A stretch of 16,487 bases of DNA. It comes from Gymnopilus junonius. Taxonomy: Eukaryota > Basidiomycota > Agaricomycetes > Agaricales > Galerinaceae. Each line of letters begins with the position of its first letter. Position 1 is the first letter of the stretch. The DNA lies in NCBI GenBank assembly GCA_015501075.1, contig JADNYJ010000665.1:1-16487 (forward strand). Direction: 5' to 3'. The position numbers were made by a program, and so were the translations under genes. Below, piece after piece: positions 10,661 through 16,487 of this stretch. The notes beneath the pieces were generated by a model. That model had not been told where the DNA came from and searched no databases. It was given only the letters and a program-made list of their open reading frames with translations.

Positions 10661-10857
10661 ATAGACGCCGCAATTGTTCCAAAGTCACGGCTTTCATTCA
10701 GTGTTTGCCTTGTCAACAAACGCCCGTACTTTTTCCCACTGTAGTGATCCTGATTCACCAAGTTGAGTTAAGCGATTTTTCAGTTGCAGAAAGAATGCAA
10801 CTGTACATTCAGATAAAATTATATATCTCACAAAATATGGAACTCCAAAAATCAGAA

Positions 10858-11092
10858 CCCATCATATTCTGGGATCCACATCAGAATTCCACAAAGCTGA
10901 GGGATTGTCTTCGTACATATCTACCAGCAGTGCATTAAATATTGCCTAGTTTGGCCAATAAAATATGCAGGAAGCGCGATTGTTTGCGCACTGTGATACA
11001 GATGTTGAGTAGACTTGGCTCGACCTCCTTTGAGAGGAATATGTCACTCGCCAGATAGTCTCGTTCCCCAGAATAGTAAGCTGGTTCTAATA
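10858..11092 (-). pseudogene. Shrunken BBE-like FAD oxidase relic, unit 1
   Basis: Short blocks match the 3' exon of the BBE pseudogene at 12664-13062 and lie in the same position upstream of X. They include the VDPQNV-type end (CATATTCTGGGATCCACATC near 10862), the MYGSNLPAL-type block near 10905-10935, and the exon start near 11041-11092 (CACTCGCCAGATAGTCTCGTTCCCCAGAA). About 160 bp present in unit 2 are missing between them. No exons beyond the last one could be recognised to the right, so only a fragment of the ancestral gene remains. It cannot encode an enzyme. Confidence 0.75.
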
Positions 11093-11339
11093 AAGCGACA
11101 TAATTTCACTATGGGGTTGAAAGCGTGCTTGGCGTTGGGAAGTGAAGGCCTTTCTGTCAGTCAGGCGAGTAGGAAAATGTGATGTAATGGTGGTCCAGCA
11201 ACATCAACACCAACCAGCGACTATCTTGTGCTACACGTTTCTGGAAAGAAAAATTTGTGCAAAAGAATACCATTTGCATGCTCGTAATGTATGGGGCCTG
11301 TCGACATAGAAAAGGGGCTCATGGTTGGCCTGTGTAGAC
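11093..11339. other. Spacer between duplicated units 1 and 2
   Basis: No gene or clear homology to either unit was seen in these roughly 250 bp. The right boundary of unit 1 lies somewhere in or before this stretch. Confidence 0.4.
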
Positions 11340-11402
11340 GAGGTTTTAAAAAGATAGATCTAATCCTATATGCAGAGACCAGATTTGGAAGAAAGAAATA
11401 CA
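11340..11402. repeat. 3' flank of X copy 2, left edge of duplicated unit 2
   Basis: This aligns with 9501-9570, the flank of copy 1. It places the left junction of unit 2 close to 11340. Confidence 0.6.
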
Positions 11403-11423
11403 TGTGATTTTAGCCATGACTTA

Positions 11424-12487
11424 CTATTGATCTCTTTTTATTTTAGTTTCTTCCTCTGAGTCTTTGGCACTGGCAGCCCCTGCACTTTCTTTCGTCTGTT
11501 GCAGTAAATTTTCACGAAGATGTTTGGCAAGTCCAGGCGTCAACTGAAGTATACCATCGGACGTGCAAAGGCGATAGGATGGCATAGGCTGATATGTTTC
11601 GGCCTTGATCTTTAGGAAAAGGACTGTAAATGACATGAAATGGAAGGGAGGACTCAAAATACCTTGCTATCCTCGACAAGGACAGAACCAATGATATCAT
11701 CTGGGTCTCCGACGCGGCCAAGGGCAGGGATATTTCTCTGATCTAGGCAGTATTCCTCAGTAAGGTCATTATAATGACAGGTTCGTCCGGCAGACTCACC
11801 GTTGATATGCATCCAACCAGCCTGAATCTGTTTTGCACCATTTTCCCAAATCTCATCCAGACCTTCTTTTAACACATGCCTGACAGTATCTTGCAGTGCT
11901 TCCACAAATTTCGCTGTTAATCCGGATAGGTTAACAAGGAGAAGTTAGTCTGTAAGTCAGGAAACACAATGGCAATACATACGGTTAGGAACGAAATCTT
12001 CCAACGTTGGTTCTTGACTGCGAGTCTGCTCCTCAGGTGTCTGAGGCACATCGGTCAGATAGGTTTGGGCAGGCAACCATCCAATAACTGCAGGTGAGTC
12101 CAAGTCTGGAGGAGCTACTTCAAGGAACGATAGTGCAAAGATGGGCTGTTCTTGGGACGAAGCTGACGGAGCGTACATGAGGTGATAGAAAAGGTCGGAT
12201 CGGTTGGGGTCGGAATACACGATATTTGCCGCTTGAAACGTTGTATAAGTCCTGGCGTCTGGCCTTACAAGTGTTCTTCGTGAAGCGGAAACGAAATTTA
12301 AACGAGTGATTGACTGGACAACAGTATGGTGTCTTCGAAATGGGGTGCTTGCAGTTCGTGCCAGGACGTGTCTGCACGAATAGGACCGCGTTAAATCATG
12401 CAGAACCATCCTATGCGTTACGCTAGGCGTCTGTCTGAGTAGGATAGATTGCATTGAGGCAGAAGCAGAGTGGTACGGAGGCTGCAA
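11424..12487 (-). CDS. Gene X copy 2: unrecognised protein, probably mitochondrial
   Basis: Four exons (11983-12487, 11800-11913, 11663-11742, 11424-11609) join in frame to 294 residues; an alternative start at 12454 gives 283 and matches the MQS start region of copy 1 better. The N-terminus is rich in Arg, Ser and Thr with almost no acidic residues for about 80 positions and contains RTYTT, typical of a mitochondrial presequence. The body has three conserved blocks shared with copy 1: NIVYSDPNRSDLFYH, a VLKEGLDEIW...QAGWMHI helix-like segment, and GDPDDIIGSVLVED followed by ETYQPMPSYRLCTSDGILQL. The last 25 residues are charged and probably disordered. No catalytic motif, membrane segment or named domain is evident, so no function is assigned. 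It is the only intact gene of the triplication, with an apparently shared promoter segment just upstream (12500-12585). Confidence 0.85.
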
Positions 12488-12663
12488 TGGAGGCGCAATG
12501 TGTCGACGTCACCGTGGCCGTTCCGTGTTGTCAATGTAAACAAATGCCCCTATCTTTATCCCTTATATGGAATCAAGCTTTTCTTCCATTGGTAAGTTGG
12601 AAGGCTGCAATAGATTGTAATTAACGGTATAGCACCAAGATGTTTATATTAGACATATATATA

Positions 12664-14757
12664 TCAAAATTTGAATCCCCCAGCAAGACCCATAACATTC
12701 TGGGGTCCACAGCAGCCTTGAGATTCCGCAAAGCAGGGAGATTGCTCCCATACATATCTTCCAGGGGGGTATCAAATATCGCATAGTTGGGATATATAGG
12801 TGCTCCAACCAACGAGGTTTGACCAAGAGAAAGAGCAGCATTAAGTACCTGCGCTGCGCTGGCCTTTGCAGCTTGGTGGAAAATCGTCGTCGAAAACGTC
12901 GAGGGTCCAAGCGTAGTAGATGTTGAAAGGCAAGAGACCTTGAGAACGAACGGGAGGGAATGCGGTCGTTTGTGCATTGTGGGTATATATATTGGCAAGG
13001 AACGGTTCGACATCGTATGAGATGAATACGCCACTCGCCAGACTGAGTCTCGTTCCCCAGAACTATGAGTAAATGAAGTGAGAGGGAGTTGAAAATGGCC
13101 CAGAACAGTACTCGACGTACGATAGTTTCGTTCAGAACAACATCCAAAAGTTCGGGGGTATATGAAAGGACTGAAGCGGTATTAAATATAGCGCTAAAAC
13201 GAATTTCAGCCTTTCATGGAAAGGGCTTTGGAATCAGCTAAACGTACCGGTTATTGGCTGTAGCATTAGCAGGTGAAGATTGAACAAGAGACGAGAAAGG
13301 TCGATACATCCTTTGTGAAATAGGGTATGGCGAGGAATTCATCGAAGATGCCATCTGGAGGGGTAGGCCCATCGTAGAAAAGGAGTTGAGAAATACCAGG
13401 CTAATGACCGTCTTTAAGAAAGGGTCTGTGTGCGTTTGATTTACGACTTACTTCACCAAGCAAGAAATTGTAGGTGGTGATTATGGAAGCCTTTGGGTCA
13501 ACGACATTCGCGCCGAAATTTGCTGTGGCTTTGGCCACATCAGGGATGAAAGGAGCTACGAATGTAATCAAGCCACCCTATGTAGATCATAAGCGACAGT
13601 TGTTTCAATATTGCAAAAGATGTTGCACAACTGACCCAGACTTGGCCTTGAGGGAATGTTCGTAAGGTGAACCGAGTAACAATCCCCTGTGGCAGCAGAT
13701 GTGAGTGTGGAACGGATTAACAATATATTCCACTGACAAAGTTATTTCCTCCTCCCTAAATAAACGAATTTAATGAATATCAGCTTGGTCAAAATAGCTC
13801 CTCAAGACATGGCATACCTTCAAGCCAAAGAACAATGTTGGGTCAGAAGCTTCCGTGACAGTAACGACTTGTTCCGTTCGGTCTGACAAGCTCAAAAGCG
13901 GTGACAGTGTCAATAGTCAGCCCATACTGATTCGTCAACCACGAATAGCCTGCAACATAAATCCGGAGTTCATCTCAATTCCGGTCGAATGATCAAATCG
14001 CATAGCGTAAAAGAACTACGCACCTCCTCCAAGGGTAAATCCCCAACACCCACACCGGTTACACGACCGCCCACGACATTGACGTTATAAGGCTCAAGTG
14101 CTGCATAGACATCGTCCCAGATCAGACCTGCACCAATGACAGCCGTTTGTGAAGCTTGATTATACGTCACTTCAGCGAAACGGATCATCCAAATGTGGAT
14201 GCCAGGTGTTGACGAGAATCCCGGGTTTGACGCGTGGCCTCCGCCTTTGACCTGGACAAAGATGAAACAAGCAAGGAGGTAAAAGGGTGGGCCGACTCGG
14301 AAGACGGAGGGTTGCTCACTGCAAAGGGTGTGTTGGTGCTACCCAATATTTGGAGCTAATTTAAAACAAATGTTGAACTTTCGCTCGAAATTCTGCAGTA
14401 GAATTCAGGGAAGTTCTCACAGTAATTCCTACATCAACAGCCGTGCCTGGAACGACTGCACAAGCAGAAAGCTGAGAGCTCGAAGAAGCCCAATGGGATA
14501 CCGCTTTTACATATTCCGGGTCACCTATGAGGACAAAAAGAAAACGTTGCCATGAGCTCGACAACGAATCAAAATATGCTTGGTTCAAGTTATATCGTAC
14601 CAGGATAATACACGTCGCTCGCACCAGAGATGGCACCAGCTATTTGGGCACAAACAGCATTGGGGAAGAGGACGCCTGTCACGTCTGATATAATCGACCC
14701 AAAGGCGAGGGCTGGTATGGAGGCCAGAAATGCGAAATATCCTGCCCTTGAGACCAT
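12664..14757 (-). pseudogene. BBE-like FAD-linked oxidase, unit 2, multiply frameshifted
   Basis: Eleven exons can be placed: 14601-14757, 14421-14524, 14320-14355, 14251-14024, 13949-13818, 13755-13738 (18-nt microexon), 13686-13636, 13577-13452, 13400-13248, 13193-13121 and 13062-12664. They encode a signal peptide, an FAD-binding PCMH domain (VKGGGHASNPGFSS, then VIGAGLIWDDVYAAL, GGRVTGVGV, SWLTNQYG, NNFGIVTRF) and a C-terminal BBE domain ending DPQNVMGLAGGF-like. Such secreted enzymes oxidise alcohols, sugars or alkaloids with oxygen. At least five breaks interrupt it: about 14041-14045 (GVGV to GFTLGGG), 13868-13871 (extra base before VVTVTEASDP), 13298-13302 (in STR.FSSLV), 12879-12883 (extra base in DDDFHQAA), and 12702-12705 (GGGG where unit 3 has GGGGG). 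Splice sites all remain usable, pointing to fairly recent loss. Confidence 0.88.
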
Positions 14758-15839
14758 TCTCGAGGTCGAGACAGAAATTCAAGGAGGAGAAAGAGAAAGG
14801 AAGGAGGATTCAGGGCTGCTAGGCAGATTACCGATTGAACATCGTTTTATTCCTTCGCTTCCTAGTCCGCGCAATAGGTACCGGAGCGAAAAAAAAGTGT
14901 CAGCTAGTGTCCGCCAATCCTGTGAGCCACCTCGGGCGCCGTTAACATGAAACGACGCGATGTATAAGCATCATCGAACGCGGAATTCTGAGAAGTTGGA
15001 CATTCCCGGATGCAATTGTAAAGAAACAAACAAAATGGATTTAATCAAGTCTCGACGCTCGTGATGCGAAGCGATCGTTTTTTTTTTGATCCATTGGACA
15101 TTCATACTGTCAGCGATAGTCGAGGGTAGACCAGTGCATACCAGTGCATATGGCACAGCGTCAGCAGTATTCGTCATCTATAAAGCGGTCACACCCGCAA
15201 GAGTGGCATGTTGCTCTTCCTCAGGCTTTCACCTGTTTTTTTTCTTAATAGTAACAGAGAATCTGTCTTACAATTCGGCCCATAGACAGGCAGGCGGCCT
15301 CGAAAATACGAGCGAGGTTGTCAAAAAAGGCTTTTAACGAGCAGGCGTTTAAGGGTTTACATGAACAGGTGGAATAAATGAGATCGCCAAGACGCTAAAA
15401 TACTGATATCATCCTCCCACAGCCTGTCAATTTTGTAGCGATGTAACGCCCGTCAGGCTCTTCCATTATCACCCATTATGCATTATGAGTACTCACGTAC
15501 TCCACTTCGCATATTGTGCAGAAGGACAAGAAGTGAAATACCGACGTCACGGCAGCTGTAATTATCGATTGCCACTATAATGATTATGATAACGGCAGTA
15601 GGTAGCTGGTCATATTATAGCTTGATTTATTCCAAGGAGATTCTTGAGAATTCTGTAAATACATATTACTTTTGAGTACTTGAACAGACAAGGCGACATG
15701 CCTACCATCCGAGCCACGACAGCAAGAGAACGAAATAATGAGTGAGTCGGACGCCCTCAACCAGCCTACGATTTTGACCGCAAAAAAATTAAGCACCAAA
15801 ACATGTCCGCATGAGATTCCAAGTAATCGTTATTTGTGT
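14758..15839. other. Spacer between units 2 and 3
   Basis: About 1.1 kb upstream of the unit 2 BBE pseudogene. Open frames on both strands are short, overlap one another and have no family features. A 10-bp tandem direct repeat, ACCAGTGCAT twice, lies at 15130-15149, and a run of T bases at 15080-15088. The expected body of X copy 3 is absent: homology to X begins only at about 15840. Confidence 0.5.
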
Positions 15840-16010
15840 CAGAACCTGTCTATAGGAATAGGTCCGTGTTGAATCTTTCAATACTAGACGTCGAGTGAGG
15901 CGTCCGTCTGAGTAGGGGAGGCTGCGTCGAGGCGGAAAGCAGAGCAGTATTTAGGGTTGACATCTCAAATTTCCATATTTGCCTTGTTCGACGAAAAACA
16001 AACGCCTGAT
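15840..16010 (-). pseudogene. Truncated 5' end of gene X, copy 3
   Basis: The stretch aligns with 12360-12550 (copy 2) and 10545-10735 (copy 1), covering the shared promoter, start region and roughly the first 35 codons of X. The start codon aligned with the MQS methionine of the other copies is ACG here, and an in-frame TAG follows in the region of GACGTCTAG near 15886. Homology stops at about 15840, so the rest of the gene, including all three introns, is deleted. It cannot make protein X. Confidence 0.75.
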
Positions 16011-16114
16011 CTTTTTCTTTTACAGGGAAATCTGCAATGAAAGAAGAGATTAAAACCTTTGTTCAGCAGTAAGAGAACGGGCCAAGATGTATACATTTAA
16101 GCAATTGATGTATC

Positions 16115-16487
16115 TTAAAATTTGAAACCCCCAGCGAGACCCATCACATTCTGGGGGTCCACAGCAACCTTGAGATTCTGTAAAGCAGGGAGATTGCTCC
16201 CATACATATCTACCAGCAGGGTATCATATGCCGCGTAGTTGGAATATACGGGTGCACCGACCAAAGAAGACTGAAAAAGGGTAACAGCAGCACTGCGCAC
16301 CTGCGCCGCACTAGCCTTCGCAGCCTGGTGAAAGTCGTTGTCGAAAGCGTCGAGGGTCCAAGCAAAGTAGATGTTTAAGGGTAGGAAACCGAGCGAACGA
16401 ACGGAGGGAATGCGGTCATTTGTGCGTTGTGGGTATAGATATTAGGAAGGAACGGTTCGATGGCGTATAACATAAATACGTAGACTG
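16115..16487 (-). pseudogene. BBE-like FAD oxidase 3' end, unit 3, broken and running off the window
   Basis: This matches the last exon of the unit 2 pseudogene and ends properly, DPQNVMGLAGGFKF then TAA at 16115-16117. The 186-nt end reads in frame through GAPVYSNYAAYDT and MYGSNLPAL. Two breaks lie farther upstream: a single base missing near 16402-16404 (CGGAGG where unit 2 has CGGGAGG), and an 8-bp deletion at about 16478-16485 near the right edge. Between them the frame is shifted and meets a TAA. The remaining exons, if present, lie beyond the window. It was useful for proving the extra base at 12879-12883 and the missing base at 12702-12705 in unit 2. Confidence 0.8.

Noticed and set aside
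12644..13147. 167-codon minus frame at the BBE 3' end taken as a separate gene
   Set aside because: It reads out of frame through the last BBE exons; the correct frame gives family motifs on both sides of the indels.
14328..14950. Plus-strand frames opposite the BBE pseudogene N-terminus
   Set aside because: They are antisense to clear FAD-oxidase exons and show no independent protein signature.

Overview
The window looks like nuclear DNA of an agaricomycete (mushroom-forming, plant-litter or wood-decaying) basidiomycete. The evidence is intron-rich genes with short GT-AG introns (mostly 49-76 nt), a secreted GH11 xylanase, a long-type unspecific peroxygenase (UPO), and a fungus-specific FunK1-type kinase relic. 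Gene models were spliced by hand; each intact model keeps frame across every intron and ends at a natural stop.

Layout. 475-1223 (+) is an intact GH11 endo-xylanase with one intron. 1510-2442 (-) is a decayed FunK1 protein kinase. 2443-4557 holds no gene I can identify. 4558-5935 (+) is an intact five-exon UPO (heme-thiolate peroxidase). 5936-7703 is mostly AT-rich spacer with a cluster of GCTATGG repeats and imperfect palindromes at 7021-7145. 7704-9249 (+) is an intact five-exon alanine:glyoxylate aminotransferase ending in a peroxisomal ARL tripeptide.

From about 9500 to the right end the DNA is a decayed segmental triplication on the minus strand. Each unit had a berberine-bridge-enzyme-like (BBE-like) FAD oxidase followed downstream by a small gene, here called X, predicted to be mitochondrial and not recognised. 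Unit 1 has a frameshifted X (9624-10660) and a shrunken BBE relic (10858-11092). Unit 2 has an intact four-exon X (11424-12487) and a nearly full-length BBE pseudogene with at least five frame breaks (12664-14757). Unit 3 has only the 5' end of X (15840-16010) and a broken BBE 3' end running off the window (16115-16487). X copy 2 is the only member of the triplication that reads as a working gene.

The intact genes suggest two themes: secreted attack on plant polymers and aromatics (xylanase, UPO) and peroxisomal glyoxylate disposal (aminotransferase). They do not form an operon or an obvious biosynthetic cluster; co-regulation is only hinted at by similar GCATAAAA boxes about 65 bp upstream of the xylanase and UPO start codons.
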